Source: Burkholderia sp. BCC0322
GTDB lineage: Bacteria; Pseudomonadota; Gammaproteobacteria; Burkholderiales; Burkholderiaceae
Length of the DNA stretch: 64,000 bases
Assembly: GCF_902833045.1 (NCBI RefSeq)
Contig: NZ_CADFDU010000020.1
Location: 31,527-95,526 of the forward strand
Reading direction: 5' to 3'
Part shown: positions 48,139-58,311 of the stretch, piece after piece
Layout: each line of letters opens with the position of its first letter
How positions within the stretch are numbered: the stretch's first letter is position 1
The notes under the pieces: generated by a model
Seen by the model: the letters and a program-made list of their open reading frames with translations, nothing else
Database searches by the model: none
Told to the model about the DNA's origin: nothing
Translations under genes and position numbers: made by a program

Positions 48139-50931
48139 ATGAAGCAGAGAGTGTTGGCGTTGGCAATCAAGAGGATAGTCTGGGCGGAACTGGCGCTGAC
48201 GGCCGCACTGGCGCCGCCGGCGTTCGCCCAGAGCCAGCCGGCGCCGGGCGCCGTCGCGATCGCGGATGCGGTCGCGAGCGGCGCGCCCGTGACCGTTGCA
48301 CAGGCGGGCGGCACGGCGGGCAGCGCCGCGGCACCGGACGCTGCGGCGCCCGATGCGGCACCCGGTGCAGCGGCCGAGGCGACGCCTGCCGCACCCGCCG
48401 CGAACGGGCAGGGCAAGGTCGCGCAGATCAAGCGGTTCGAAGTGACGGGCTCGCTGATCCGGCAAGCCGACAAGACGGGTTTCCAGCAGGTGCAGACGAT
48501 CACGCCGAAGGAAATCCAGGCCAGCGGCGCGGTGACTGTCGCCGACTTCCTGCGCGATGCGGCAGCCAACTCGGCGAACAGCTGGGGCGAAGGGCAGTCG
48601 GGCAACTTCGCGGCCGGAGCAGCCGGCATTGCACTGCGCGGCCTCTCGGAGAAGTACACGCTCGTGTTGGTCGACGGCCAGCGCGTCGCGCCGTATGCAT
48701 TCTTCTCGAACAGCGTCGATTCGTTCTTCGACCTCAACACGATCCCGCTCAACGACATCGAGCGGATCGAAATCGTGAAGACGGGCGCCGTGTCGCAGTA
48801 CGGTTCGGACGCGATCGGCGGTGTCGTCAACATCATCACGAAACACAATTTCCGCGGCCTGCAGCTCGACGGCAGCCTCGGCAGCGCGATCAACGCCGGC
48901 AATGGCGACGGCACGATGAAGTTCGGCGTGCTCGGCGGCTTCGGTGACCTGAACGCCGACCGCTTCAACGTGACGGCCGCGCTCAGCTACTACAAGTCGA
49001 ACGGCTTCACGCTGGCCGACCGTGATTCCACGCGCAACCAGGACTTCACGGGCAAGCCGGGCGGCTTCTCGCTGCTCGCGCCGTCCTACTGGAACATGCC
49101 CGACGGCAGTGCGCAGGCGCTTAGCGGCGGCTGCCCGTTCGGCGGCTCGGTTCGTCCGGCCGCGTCGAATTCGCTGTCGGCCGGGTTGCCGGGCACCGTC
49201 TGCGGGTACAACACGGCGGAAAGCACGTCGATCCTGCCGATGACCGAGCGCCTGAACGCGAAGCTCCATGGTGACTTCAAGATCGACGACAAGACGACCG
49301 CGTTCGCCGACTTTCTGGAGAGCTACAACACGACCACGACCAACGACGGCCTGTGGAACAACGTGATCGGTAACTCGCAGAACCCGGCGCTCGTCTGGAA
49401 TCCGCAGACGAAGCTGCTGTCGCCGTTCAACTACACGGTACCGGCCAGCAACCCGTACAACACGACCGGCGCGGCCACGCCGCTCACCTATGCGTTTCCG
49501 AACACGGTCGCGCAAAAGACCTGGGCCAACTACTGGCGGGCGGCCGCCGGCATCAAGGGGTCGTTCACGCTGCCGTACGGCGACTGGGACTGGGCGACGT
49601 CGGTCAGCCATTCGCAGAGCACTGTGTCGAACGTGTTCACGAACCAGCTGAATGTGAATGCGCTGAACAACATCTACCAGAACGGCACGCTGAATTTCGC
49701 GAACCCGGCCGCGACGCCGAACGCGTTCAACGGTCTCTATCAGGAGGCGAACAACCTCGGCATCTCGAAGCTCGACACGATCGATGCGACGCTGTCGACG
49801 CCGAACCTGTTCCATCTGCCGGCCGGCGACGTCGGCATCGGCTTCGGCGCGCAGTTCACGCACCAGAGCGAAACGCTGACGCCGGGTTCCGAGTACCTGA
49901 GCGGGGCCGTCATCACACCGGACCTCGAGACGGTGGATGGCCAGCGCAACGTCGCGGCTATCTATTACCAGATCAACATACCGATCATCGAGAACCTGAC
50001 GTTCAGCCAGGCAGGCCGCTACGATCACTACACCGACGTGGGCGGCGCTTTCTCGCCGCGCTTCGCGTTGCGGTACCAGCCGATCAAGGCGCTCACGTTG
50101 TATACGTCGTACAACCGCGGCTTCCGCGCGCCGACCTTCGTCGAGGACAGCAAGTCGCAGACGCTCGGCATCCAGGTCGATCCGGCCACCGGCCAGAACT
50201 ACACGTCGATCACCGTCGGCAACCCGAACCTCGCGCCGGAACGCACGCGCAACCTCAATATCGGCTTTCAGGTCTCGCCGAGCCGTTACACCGACCTCAG
50301 CTTCGACTGGTACAAGATCCGCATCGACAACGTGATCGGCCAGGGCAAGCCATCGCAGGTCGTGACCGACCCGACGACCGGCCAGCTGCTGTACAAGGTG
50401 ATTCCGTACCAGAACCTCGGCTACCTCGACACGAACGGCTTCGAAGGCACGTTCCGCCAGGGCCTGCCCCTGAAGGGCTGGGGCACGATTACGCTTTCGG
50501 GCGACTGGGCTTACGTCAACAGCTACAAGATCGGCTTCCCGGGCGCCGCGCCGGTCAACGGCGCGGGCAACAACTTCACGATCACGCAGCCGTTCGGCGG
50601 CAGCTTCCCGCGCTGGCGCGGCAACACGACGCTGGACTGGAACTACCGGAAGTTCGATGCGGCGCTGACGTGGCAGTTCACGGGCCCGTACGCGCAGAAC
50701 CTGATGCCCGAGCCGAGCAAGGTCGGTTCGTACAGCCAGTTCAACCTGATGGTGACGTACACGGGCTTCAAGAACTGGACGATCTACGGTGGCATCGACA
50801 ACCTCTTCAACCGCACGCCGCCGTACGACCCGATCTTCGCGAACGGCACGCTGAGCCAGAGCGGGTACGACACGTCGGTGTACTCGTACATCGGCCGGTT
50901 CGCGCAGGTCGGCGCGACGTACAAGTTCTGA
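48139..50931 (+). CDS. TonB-dependent outer-membrane receptor
   Basis: 930 residues. Signal peptide (1-30), then a 60-residue Ala/Pro low-complexity stretch, a TonB-box-like segment KRFEVTGSLIRQ (about 98-109), the plug domain (to about 230: TPKEIQASGAVTVADFLRDA, RGLSEKYTLVLVDGQRV, VKTGAVSQYGSDAIGGVVNIIT) and a 22-strand barrel ending in TYKF. Strand motifs such as SYNRGFRAPTFVEDS and NLAPERTRNLNIGFQ are typical. The class is not diagnostic for siderophores and includes receptors for peptides and sugars. Placement between a dedicated TonB complex and a peptide ABC importer suggests it passes the same substrate across the outer membrane. Confidence 0.92.
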   Translation: MKQRVLALAIKRIVWAELALTAALAPPAFAQSQPAPGAVAIADAVASGAPVTVAQAGGTAGSAAAPDAAAPDAAPGAAAEATPAAPAANGQGKVAQIKRFEVTGSLIRQADKTGFQQVQTITPKEIQASGAVTVADFLRDAAANSANSWGEGQSGNFAAGAAGIALRGLSEKYTLVLVDGQRVAPYAFFSNSVDSFFDLNTIPLNDIERIEIVKTGAVSQYGSDAIGGVVNIITKHNFRGLQLDGSLGSAINAGNGDGTMKFGVLGGFGDLNADRFNVTAALSYYKSNGFTLADRDSTRNQDFTGKPGGFSLLAPSYWNMPDGSAQALSGGCPFGGSVRPAASNSLSAGLPGTVCGYNTAESTSILPMTERLNAKLHGDFKIDDKTTAFADFLESYNTTTTNDGLWNNVIGNSQNPALVWNPQTKLLSPFNYTVPASNPYNTTGAATPLTYAFPNTVAQKTWANYWRAAAGIKGSFTLPYGDWDWATSVSHSQSTVSNVFTNQLNVNALNNIYQNGTLNFANPAATPNAFNGLYQEANNLGISKLDTIDATLSTPNLFHLPAGDVGIGFGAQFTHQSETLTPGSEYLSGAVITPDLETVDGQRNVAAIYYQINIPIIENLTFSQAGRYDHYTDVGGAFSPRFALRYQPIKALTLYTSYNRGFRAPTFVEDSKSQTLGIQVDPATGQNYTSITVGNPNLAPERTRNLNIGFQVSPSRYTDLSFDWYKIRIDNVIGQGKPSQVVTDPTTGQLLYKVIPYQNLGYLDTNGFEGTFRQGLPLKGWGTITLSGDWAYVNSYKIGFPGAAPVNGAGNNFTITQPFGGSFPRWRGNTTLDWNYRKFDAALTWQFTGPYAQNLMPEPSKVGSYSQFNLMVTYTGFKNWTIYGGIDNLFNRTPPYDPIFANGTLSQSGYDTSVYSYIGRFAQVGATYKF

Positions 50932-50963
50932 TGGCGGTCGCGATGCACTGACAGGTTTTGGAC

Positions 50964-51008
50964 AGGCCGCTCCACGTCCACTACCCCCTTTTCGGGGCGG
51001 CCTTTTTT
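50964..51008 (+). terminator. Rho-independent terminator after the receptor gene
   Basis: AGGCCGC (50964-50970) pairs with GCGGCCT (50997-51003), with an inner CCCC/GGGG stem, then six T. The ABC importer genes therefore have their own promoter or rely on read-through. Confidence 0.85.
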
Positions 51009-51169
51009 CACCTGGCGCCACGACGGCCCGCAACCGGGACGCGCGGCGGTGCAGTTCATCCGATCGTGACCAGCACGAACCATCCGCGGGACGCGGCCGT
51101 ATGCTGCGTCCGGCACGGGCATCGATTGCGCGCAGGCTTCACACCCGCACGCTTCCGGACAGACTGACC

Positions 51170-53092
51170 ATGAGACTGTTGAATGGGCGACGGGCACGCG
51201 CGCCGCGCCACTCGCACCTGACGCGCACGCACGGGCGGATGCGCACCGCCACGCGCGCCGCGCTGCTCGCGTGCGCCGCGTGGCTCGTATCGGGCGGCGT
51301 CATGCCGCAGGCCGCGCTCGCCGTGCCGGCGATCTCGCAATACGACCATCCGAAATATCCACCGGGCTTCACGCATTTCGACTACGCGAATGCGGATGCG
51401 CCGGACAGCGGCACGCTCCAGTTCGAAAACTACGACGAATCGCAGAGCTACGACTCGCTGAACCCGTTCCTCGTGCGCGGCGCACCCGCACCGGACATCA
51501 AGAACCTGATGTTCGACACGCTGATGCAGCGCAGCTGGGACGAGCTCGCGTCCGAATACGCGCTGATTGCGGACGACGTCGAAGTCGCGCCCGACGGGCT
51601 GTCGGCGGCGTTCCACATCAACCCGGCCGCACGCTTCTCGAACGGCGACCCGATCACCGCGGCCGACGTCAAGTATTCGTTCGACACGCTGACCAGCCCG
51701 CAGGCGTCGCCGCTGTACAACGCGCAGTTCGCGATCATCAAGCGCGCGGTGGTGGTCGACGGCCACACGGTGCGCTTCGAGTTCAAGCACGCGGAGCGCG
51801 ACGCCGCGCTGATCGCGGGCGACCTGCCCGTGTTCTCGCCGAAATGGGGGCAGCGCGCGGACGGCACGCGACCGCCGTTCGACCAGATCGCGAACGTGCC
51901 GCCGATCGCGAGCGGGGCGTACCTGATCGACCAGCGCAAGAACGACAAGCAGATCAGCTACGTGCGCAACCCGCATTACTGGGCGGCGAACCTGCCGTCG
52001 CGACGCGGCATGTTCCGCTTCGCGCACGTGTCGTTCAAGCTGTACCTGGACCAGTACACGGCGCTCGAAGCGTTCAAGGCCGGCGACATCGACGCGCGGA
52101 TGGAATACAGCGCGACGCAGTGGGCGCGCAAATATGTCGGCAAGAACTTCCGCAACGGCATGCTCAAGCGCGGCGAGTTTCCCGACGGCCCCGCACAGAT
52201 GCAGGGCTTCCTGATGAACATGCGCAAGCCGATGTTCCAGGACGTGCGGGTGCGGCATGCACTCGCGCTGGCGTTCGATTTCGACTGGATGAGCCGGATG
52301 ATGTTCTACGGGCAATACCGCCGGACCAACAGTTTCTGGGAGGCGAGCCCGTTCGCGGCATCCGGCATGCCGAGCGAGAAGGAGCTCGCGCTGCTCGAGC
52401 CGTTCCGCTCGGCGCTGCCGCCGGAGGTGTTCGGCCCGATGGTCCAGCAGCCTTCGACGCTGCCGCCGAACTCGCTGCGCGCGAACCTGAAGGAAGCGCG
52501 CGACCTGCTCGCGCAGGCCGGCTGGCATTACCGCGACGGCGCGCTGCGCGACGCGAACGGCACGCCGATGACGATCGAGATCATCGACGACCAGCCCGGC
52601 ATGGACCGCCTGATCCTGCCGTACACGCAGGCGCTCGCGATGCTCGGCATCCACGCGTACCTGCGCGAGATCGACAGCGCGGTTTACCTGAAGCGCCTCG
52701 ACAATTTCGAGTACGACATGACGACGTACATCTACCTGCCCGTGACGATTCCGGGGGCGGAGCTGACGCGCCGCTTCGGCAGCGCTGCCGCGTCGCAGCC
52801 CGGCTCCGAGAACTATCCTGGTGTGAAGTCGAAGGCCGTCGATGCGCTGATCCGCGCGGCGCTCGCGGCCGACACGCTCGACGATCTCGAGACGGCCACG
52901 CACGCGCTCGACCGCGTGCTGATCAACCTGTACGCACTGATCCCGCAGTACTACCTGCCGAACGCGCGGATCGCGTACAAGGCGACGCTCGGCCACCCGG
53001 CGATCGTGCCGGATTCCTATCAGTACGAGGACTGGATCATCGATTACTGGTACGTGAAGCAGCCGGCGGCGAAACCCGCGCCTGCCGCCTGA
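51170..53092 (+). CDS. yejA: Peptide ABC transporter binding protein (YejA-like)
   Basis: 640 residues. A long N-terminus with a signal-like segment (AALLACAAWLVSGGVMPQAALA) is followed by the SBP_bac_5 oligopeptide-binding fold: YDHPKYPPGFTHFDYANADAP, FENYDESQSYDSLNPFL, FSNGDPITAADVKYSFDTL and GSENYPGVKSKAVDALI. The pattern is that of YejA, the binding protein of the YejABEF importer, which in E. coli brings in microcin C and other peptides. ATG 51170 is used; ATG 51239 (MRTATRAALLAC) would give a shorter signal peptide and is plausible. Next gene follows after 13 bases. Confidence 0.88.
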   Translation: MRLLNGRRARAPRHSHLTRTHGRMRTATRAALLACAAWLVSGGVMPQAALAVPAISQYDHPKYPPGFTHFDYANADAPDSGTLQFENYDESQSYDSLNPFLVRGAPAPDIKNLMFDTLMQRSWDELASEYALIADDVEVAPDGLSAAFHINPAARFSNGDPITAADVKYSFDTLTSPQASPLYNAQFAIIKRAVVVDGHTVRFEFKHAERDAALIAGDLPVFSPKWGQRADGTRPPFDQIANVPPIASGAYLIDQRKNDKQISYVRNPHYWAANLPSRRGMFRFAHVSFKLYLDQYTALEAFKAGDIDARMEYSATQWARKYVGKNFRNGMLKRGEFPDGPAQMQGFLMNMRKPMFQDVRVRHALALAFDFDWMSRMMFYGQYRRTNSFWEASPFAASGMPSEKELALLEPFRSALPPEVFGPMVQQPSTLPPNSLRANLKEARDLLAQAGWHYRDGALRDANGTPMTIEIIDDQPGMDRLILPYTQALAMLGIHAYLREIDSAVYLKRLDNFEYDMTTYIYLPVTIPGAELTRRFGSAAASQPGSENYPGVKSKAVDALIRAALAADTLDDLETATHALDRVLINLYALIPQYYLPNARIAYKATLGHPAIVPDSYQYEDWIIDYWYVKQPAAKPAPAA

Positions 53093-53105
53093 CGGAGGAA
53101 CGACG

Positions 53106-54158
53106 ATGCTGGCATACATACTCAGGCGATTGCTGCTGATGATCCCGACGCTGATCGGGGTGGTGACGATCACGTTCGCGGTGACGCAGTTCGTGCCGGG
53201 CGGCCCGGTCGAACAGGTGCTCGCGCAATTGCGCCACGGCAGCGCGCGCGGCGGGGAGGCGGGCGGCGCAGGCGGCGGCTACCACGGCAGCCAGGGCGTC
53301 GATCCGCAGCAGATCGAGCAGATCCGCAAGCAGTTCGGCTTCGACAAGCCGCCGCTCGAGCGCTACGTGCTGATGCTGAAAAGCTATGCGACGTTCGACC
53401 TCGGCCAGTCCTATTTCGCGCATCGCAGCGTGTGGGCGGTGATCCGCTCGAAGCTGCCGGTGTCGATCACGCTCGGGATGTGGACGGTGATCCTCACGTA
53501 CCTGGTGTCGGTGCCGCTCGGCATCGCGAAGGCGGTGCGCAACGGGTCGCGGTTCGACACCGTGACGAGCGTGCTGGTGCTGGCCGGCTACGCGGTGCCC
53601 GGCTTCGTGCTCGGCGTGCTGCTGCTGATGCTGTTCGGCGGCGGCACGTTCTGGCAGGTGTTCCCGATGCGCGGGCTCACGTCCGACAACTTCGACGACC
53701 TGACGCTGATCGGCAAGGCGCTCGACTACCTGTGGCACATCGTGATGCCGGTGACGGCGTCGGTCATCGGCAACTTCGCGATCGTCACGATCCTGACCAA
53801 GAACACGTTCCTCGAGGAAATCGGCCGGCAGTACGTGCTGACCGCACGCGCGAAGGGCGCGCCGGAGCGCGACGTGCTGTGGAAGCACGTGCTGCGCAAC
53901 GCGGCGATCCCGTTGCTCACCGGGCTGCCGGCCGCGTTCGTCGGCGCCTTCCTGAACGGCAACCTGCTGATCGAGACGCTGTTCTCGCTCGACGGCATGG
54001 GGCAACTGTCGTATGACTCGGTGATCCGCCGCGACTATCCGGTCGTGCTCGGCTCGCTGTTCCTGTTCACGCTGATCGGCCTGCTGACCAAACTCATCGC
54101 GGATATCTGCTATGTCCTCGTCGACCCCCGCATCCAGTTCAACCGCCTGGACCACTGA
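53106..54158 (+). CDS. yejB: Peptide ABC transporter permease (YejB-like)
   Basis: 350 residues and six helices. MLAYILRRLLLMIPTLIGVVT and FVPGGPVEQVLAQL are the DppB/YejB start; LARHGSARGGEAGGAGGGY is a Gly-rich periplasmic loop of YejB type. The EAA loop is VLTARAKGAPERDVLWKHVL. It overlaps yejE by 47 bases. Confidence 0.92.
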   Translation: MLAYILRRLLLMIPTLIGVVTITFAVTQFVPGGPVEQVLAQLRHGSARGGEAGGAGGGYHGSQGVDPQQIEQIRKQFGFDKPPLERYVLMLKSYATFDLGQSYFAHRSVWAVIRSKLPVSITLGMWTVILTYLVSVPLGIAKAVRNGSRFDTVTSVLVLAGYAVPGFVLGVLLLMLFGGGTFWQVFPMRGLTSDNFDDLTLIGKALDYLWHIVMPVTASVIGNFAIVTILTKNTFLEEIGRQYVLTARAKGAPERDVLWKHVLRNAAIPLLTGLPAAFVGAFLNGNLLIETLFSLDGMGQLSYDSVIRRDYPVVLGSLFLFTLIGLLTKLIADICYVLVDPRIQFNRLDH

Positions 54159-55224
54159 CCCGGCGTGCGTCGCGTGCGCGGCCTCGCCGTCGCCGTGGCG
54201 GCGCACGTGGCTGCGCTTTCGCGCGCAGCCGCTCGGGTACTGGAGCCTCGTGATCTTCACCGTGCTGTTCGCGCTCAGCCTGGGTGCGGACCTGCTGTCG
54301 AACGACCGGCCGCTGATCGTGCGCTACGACGGGCACTATTACTTCCCGATCGTGAAGGACTATCCGGAAACCCTGTTCGGCGGCGATTTTCCCGCGATGA
54401 CGAACTATCTCGATCCGTATATCCGCTCGAAGCTCGAGTCGCACGGCAATTTCGCGATCTATCCGCCGAACCGCTATCGTTACGACACGATCGACTATTT
54501 CGCGTCGCGGCCGTATCCGGCGCCGCCGTCGTCGAGCAACTGGCTCGGCACCGACCAGTTCGGGCGCGACGTGCTCGCGCGGCTGCTGTACGGGTTCCGC
54601 CTGTCGGTGCTGATGGCGTTCGCGCTGACCGTGTCGGGCGTGCTGGTGGGCGTGCTGACCGGCGCGCTGCAGGGCTTCTACGGCGGCCGCACCGACCTGG
54701 TCGGGCAGCGCCTGATCGAGATCTGGAGCGCGCTGCCGGACCTGTACCTGCTGATCATCTTCGCGTCGATCTTCACGCCGTCGCTGTGGCTGCTGTTCAT
54801 CCTGCTGTCGATGTTCGGCTGGCTCGTGCTGTCCGACTACGTGCGTGCCGAATTCCTGCGCAATCGCGCGCTCGACTACGTGAAAGCGGCGCGCACGATG
54901 GGGCTGACGAACGCGCAGATCATGTGGCGCCACGTGCTGCCGAACAGCCTCACGCCGGTGATCACGTTCCTGCCGTTCCGGATGAGCGCGGCGATCCTGT
55001 CGCTGACGAGCCTCGACTTCCTGGGCCTCGGCGTGCCGCCGCCGACGCCGAGCCTCGGCGAGCTGCTGCAGGAGGGCAAGAACAACCTGGATGCGTGGTG
55101 GATCTCGATCGCGGCGTTCGCGGCGCTGGTGGTGACGCTGCTGCTGCTCACCTTCATGGGCGATGCGCTGCGCAACGCGCTCGACACGCGCACGCGCGGT
55201 TCGGCATTCGGCGGAGGGCGGTGA
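54112..55224 (+). CDS. yejE: Peptide ABC transporter permease (YejE-like)
   Basis: 370 residues. The N-terminus (MSSSTPASSSTAW...) is cytoplasmic and low-complexity; the first helix is about 42-62. The long periplasmic segment with NDRPLIVRYDGHYYFPIVKDYPE is specific to YejE. The EAA loop is VKAARTMGLTNAQIMWRHVLPN, and SLDFLGLGVPPPTPSLGELL is conserved in DppC-type permeases. The ATG lies inside the 3' end of yejB, and no later good start exists before the first helix. Confidence 0.92.
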   Translation: MSSSTPASSSTAWTTDPACVACAASPSPWRRTWLRFRAQPLGYWSLVIFTVLFALSLGADLLSNDRPLIVRYDGHYYFPIVKDYPETLFGGDFPAMTNYLDPYIRSKLESHGNFAIYPPNRYRYDTIDYFASRPYPAPPSSSNWLGTDQFGRDVLARLLYGFRLSVLMAFALTVSGVLVGVLTGALQGFYGGRTDLVGQRLIEIWSALPDLYLLIIFASIFTPSLWLLFILLSMFGWLVLSDYVRAEFLRNRALDYVKAARTMGLTNAQIMWRHVLPNSLTPVITFLPFRMSAAILSLTSLDFLGLGVPPPTPSLGELLQEGKNNLDAWWISIAAFAALVVTLLLLTFMGDALRNALDTRTRGSAFGGGR

Positions 55225-56867
55225 TGACGCGACCGTTGCTGCAGATCGACGGGTTTTCCGCGCATTTCGGCGCGAACGCGGCCGTCCAGGACCTGAGCCT
55301 GTCGATCGGCCGCGGCGAGCGCGTGGCGCTCGTCGGCGAGTCGGGGTCGGGCAAGAGCGTGACCGCGCTGGCGATCCTGCGGCTCGCGCAGCAGGCGACG
55401 CTGTCGGGGCGGATGCTGTTCGACGGCGAGGATCTGCTCGCGAAGACCGAGCAACAGATGCGCGGGATTCGCGGCGCCGATATCGCGATGGTGTTCCAGG
55501 AGCCGATGACGGCGCTCAATCCGCTGTATACGATCGGCAAGCAGATCGCCGAGAGCCTGCGGCTGCACGAAGGGCTGCGCCCGGGCGACGCGCGCGAGCG
55601 CGGGATCGCGCTGCTGCGGCGCACCGGGATTCCGGAGCCGGAGCGGCGCATCGACAGCTTCCCGCACCAGCTGTCGGGCGGGCAGCGGCAACGCGCGATG
55701 ATCGCGATGGCGCTGGCGTGCCGGCCGCGCTTGCTGCTGGCGGACGAGCCGACCACCGCGCTCGACGTGACGGTGCGCCAGCAGATCGTCGATCTGCTGA
55801 TCGAACTGCAGGAGCAGGAGGCCGCCGCGCGCGGGATGGCCGTGCTGCTGATCACGCACGACCTGAACCTCGTGCGGCGCTTCGCGCAGCGTGTGGCCGT
55901 GATGGAGAAGGGCGTGCTGGTGGAAACCAACACGACCGCCGAGCTGTTCGCGGCGCCGCAGCACCCGTATACGCGCCGGCTGCTCGACAGCGCGCCGCAA
56001 CGGGCGGTCGAGCCGGTCGCCGCCGGCGCGCAGACGATCCTCGACGTGCGGCATCTCGCCGTCGACTACCGGATCGCGGCAAAGGGCTGGCGCTCAGTGC
56101 TCGGCAAGACGACGTTTCGCGCCGTGCACGACGTGCAGCTGAGCCTGAAACGAGGCGAAACGCTCGGGATCGTCGGCGAGTCGGGCTCGGGGAAATCGAC
56201 GCTCGCGGCCGCGGTGCTCGGCCTGCAGCGGCCGGCGTCGGGCGGGATCGAGATCGACGGCATGCCGCTGGCGTCGCTGCGCACGACGCAGGGCCGGCGC
56301 ACGCTGTACGGGCGCATGCAGGTGGTGTTCCAGGATCCGTTCGGCTCGCTGTCGCCGCGCATGACGGTCGAGCAGATCGTCGGCGAAGGGCTGGGCGTGC
56401 ACCGGCCGCAGGTGGCCGGCGACGCGCGGCGGGCGCGGATCGCCGCGCTGCTGCAGGAGGTCGGCCTGCCGGCCGAGGCGATGCTGCGCTATCCGCACGA
56501 GTTTTCCGGCGGGCAGCGGCAGCGGATCGCGATCGCGCGGGCGCTGGCGGTGGAGCCGGAGCTGCTGGTGCTCGACGAGCCGACGAGCGCGCTCGACGTG
56601 TCGATCCAGAAGCAGGTGCTGAATCTGCTGACGAATCTTCAAAAGAAGTACAAACTCAGCTACCTGTTCATCACGCACGATCTGGCGGTGATGCGCGCGA
56701 TGGCCCACCGGGTCATCGTGATGAAGGCGGGGCGCGTGGTCGAGGCGGGCGAGACGCTCGACGTGCTGCACGCGCCGTCCCATCCGTATACGCGGGCGTT
56801 GCTCGCGTCGTCCATGCTGGCGCCCGAGCATGGCCCGCAGCAGAGGCAAGAGAGAACCGATGATTGA
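55224..56867 (+). CDS. yejF: Peptide ABC transporter ATPase with two nucleotide-binding domains (YejF-like)
   Basis: 547 residues from ATG 55224, which overlaps the yejE stop by one base (TGATG). Two ABC domains in tandem: Walker A GESGSGKSVTA and LSGGQRQRAMIAMAL with LLADEPTTALD in the first, and GESGSGKSTLAAAVLGL, FSGGQRQRIAIARAL and LVLDEPTSALDVS in the second. YejF energises peptide import through YejB/YejE. It overlaps the metallopeptidase gene by eight bases. Confidence 0.93.
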   Translation: MTRPLLQIDGFSAHFGANAAVQDLSLSIGRGERVALVGESGSGKSVTALAILRLAQQATLSGRMLFDGEDLLAKTEQQMRGIRGADIAMVFQEPMTALNPLYTIGKQIAESLRLHEGLRPGDARERGIALLRRTGIPEPERRIDSFPHQLSGGQRQRAMIAMALACRPRLLLADEPTTALDVTVRQQIVDLLIELQEQEAAARGMAVLLITHDLNLVRRFAQRVAVMEKGVLVETNTTAELFAAPQHPYTRRLLDSAPQRAVEPVAAGAQTILDVRHLAVDYRIAAKGWRSVLGKTTFRAVHDVQLSLKRGETLGIVGESGSGKSTLAAAVLGLQRPASGGIEIDGMPLASLRTTQGRRTLYGRMQVVFQDPFGSLSPRMTVEQIVGEGLGVHRPQVAGDARRARIAALLQEVGLPAEAMLRYPHEFSGGQRQRIAIARALAVEPELLVLDEPTSALDVSIQKQVLNLLTNLQKKYKLSYLFITHDLAVMRAMAHRVIVMKAGRVVEAGETLDVLHAPSHPYTRALLASSMLAPEHGPQQRQERTDD

Positions 56868-58311
56868 CGAGAACCGGGCGCCGGGCGCCCGAGCCGTGCA
56901 GGCGGCGCAGGCGTTGCGCAGCGACGCCGATTTCTGGTCGCTGCGCATCGTCGACGAGACGATCGACGAACACGCAGTGCGCAACGACGTCGCGCAGCCG
57001 TTTTCTCGGACGCGCGAGCGCGGCGCGATGCTGACGGCCTGGGCCGGCACCGGCGCGGGCTATGCGGCGACGCCGGACCTGTCCGCAGCCGGGTTGCAGG
57101 CGGCGCTCGACATCGCCACCGCGCGGGCGCGGGCCAGCGCGCCGTGGGCGCTGGTCGATCATCGTCAGGCTGCGCGCCCGCAGGCGAGCGGCACGTATGC
57201 GTCGCCGGATGTCGACGCGGCGCTGCCGTCGCGCGCGGAATGGATCGAGCGTCTCGCGCACGAATGCGCGGCGGCGAACCTCGGCGCACGGATCGTCGAG
57301 CGCGCGGCGAGCGTGATGATCGTGCACACCGAGCAGTGCTACGTGACGAGCGACGGCGTGCGGATCGACCAGCGCTTCCGCTTCCTGATGCCCGAGTTGC
57401 AAGCGGTTGCCCATGGCGACGGCGACACGCAGACGCGCTCGCTCGGTCAATCGGGCACGCTGGCGCAGGGCGGCATCGACGTGCTGGAGCGCTACGGTTT
57501 CGACGGCGCCGGCGTTCGTATTGCCGACGAGGCGCTGCAGTTGCTCGCCGCGCCGAACTGCCCGGCCGGCCGGCGCGACCTGCTGCTGATGCCGGACCAG
57601 ATGATGCTGCAGATCCACGAGTCGATCGGGCATCCGCTCGAGCTCGACCGGATTCTCGGCGACGAGCGCAACTTCGCCGGATCGAGCTTCGTCAGGCCGG
57701 AGATGGTCGGCCACTATCAATATGGCTCGCCGCTGCTGAACGTCACGTTCGATCCGGAGCCTGCGGCCGAAGCCGCGTCCTACGCGTTCGACGACGACGG
57801 CACGCCGGCGCGCAAGCAATACCTGATCCGCAACGGCGTGCTCGAACGGCTGCTCGGCGGGGCGCTGTCGCAGCAGCGTGCGGGCCTGCCGGGCGTGGCC
57901 AACTCGCGCGCGTCGAGCTGGAACCGCGCGCCGATCGACCGGATGGCGAACCTGAACGTCGAACCGGGCGACCAGTCGCTCGATGCGCTGATCGCGGGCA
58001 CCGAGCACGGGATCCTGATGCGGACCAACACGTCCTGGTCGATCGACGACCACCGCAACAAATTCCAGTTCGGCTGCGAATTCGGGCAACTGATCGAGAA
58101 CGGCCGGCTCACGCAGGTCGTCAAGCGCCCGAACTACCGCGGCATCTCCGCCCAGTTCTGGCGCAGCCTGCGCGCGGTCGGCGATGCGAGCACGTTCGGC
58201 ATTTACGGCACGCCGTACTGCGGGAAGGGCGAGCCTGCGCAGATCATCCGGGTCGGCCACGCCGCGCCGACCTGCGTGTTCGCCGGCGTCGACGTATTCG
58301 GAGGCGCGTGA
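56860..58311 (+). CDS. TldD-like metallopeptidase (catalytic subunit)
   Basis: 483 residues. The zinc motif H-E-x3-H is at H253-E254-H258 (QIHESIGHPLELD), and the TldD-type cysteine C454 is present in GTPYCGKGEPAQ. TldD/TldE hetero-oligomers thread unfolded peptides into a closed cavity and cut them, as with microcin B17 precursor. ATG 56860 overlaps yejF by eight bases, so it is co-translated with the peptide importer. This copy differs from the housekeeping tldD, which would normally stand elsewhere. Confidence 0.88.
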   Translation: MIDENRAPGARAVQAAQALRSDADFWSLRIVDETIDEHAVRNDVAQPFSRTRERGAMLTAWAGTGAGYAATPDLSAAGLQAALDIATARARASAPWALVDHRQAARPQASGTYASPDVDAALPSRAEWIERLAHECAAANLGARIVERAASVMIVHTEQCYVTSDGVRIDQRFRFLMPELQAVAHGDGDTQTRSLGQSGTLAQGGIDVLERYGFDGAGVRIADEALQLLAAPNCPAGRRDLLLMPDQMMLQIHESIGHPLELDRILGDERNFAGSSFVRPEMVGHYQYGSPLLNVTFDPEPAAEAASYAFDDDGTPARKQYLIRNGVLERLLGGALSQQRAGLPGVANSRASSWNRAPIDRMANLNVEPGDQSLDALIAGTEHGILMRTNTSWSIDDHRNKFQFGCEFGQLIENGRLTQVVKRPNYRGISAQFWRSLRAVGDASTFGIYGTPYCGKGEPAQIIRVGHAAPTCVFAGVDVFGGA

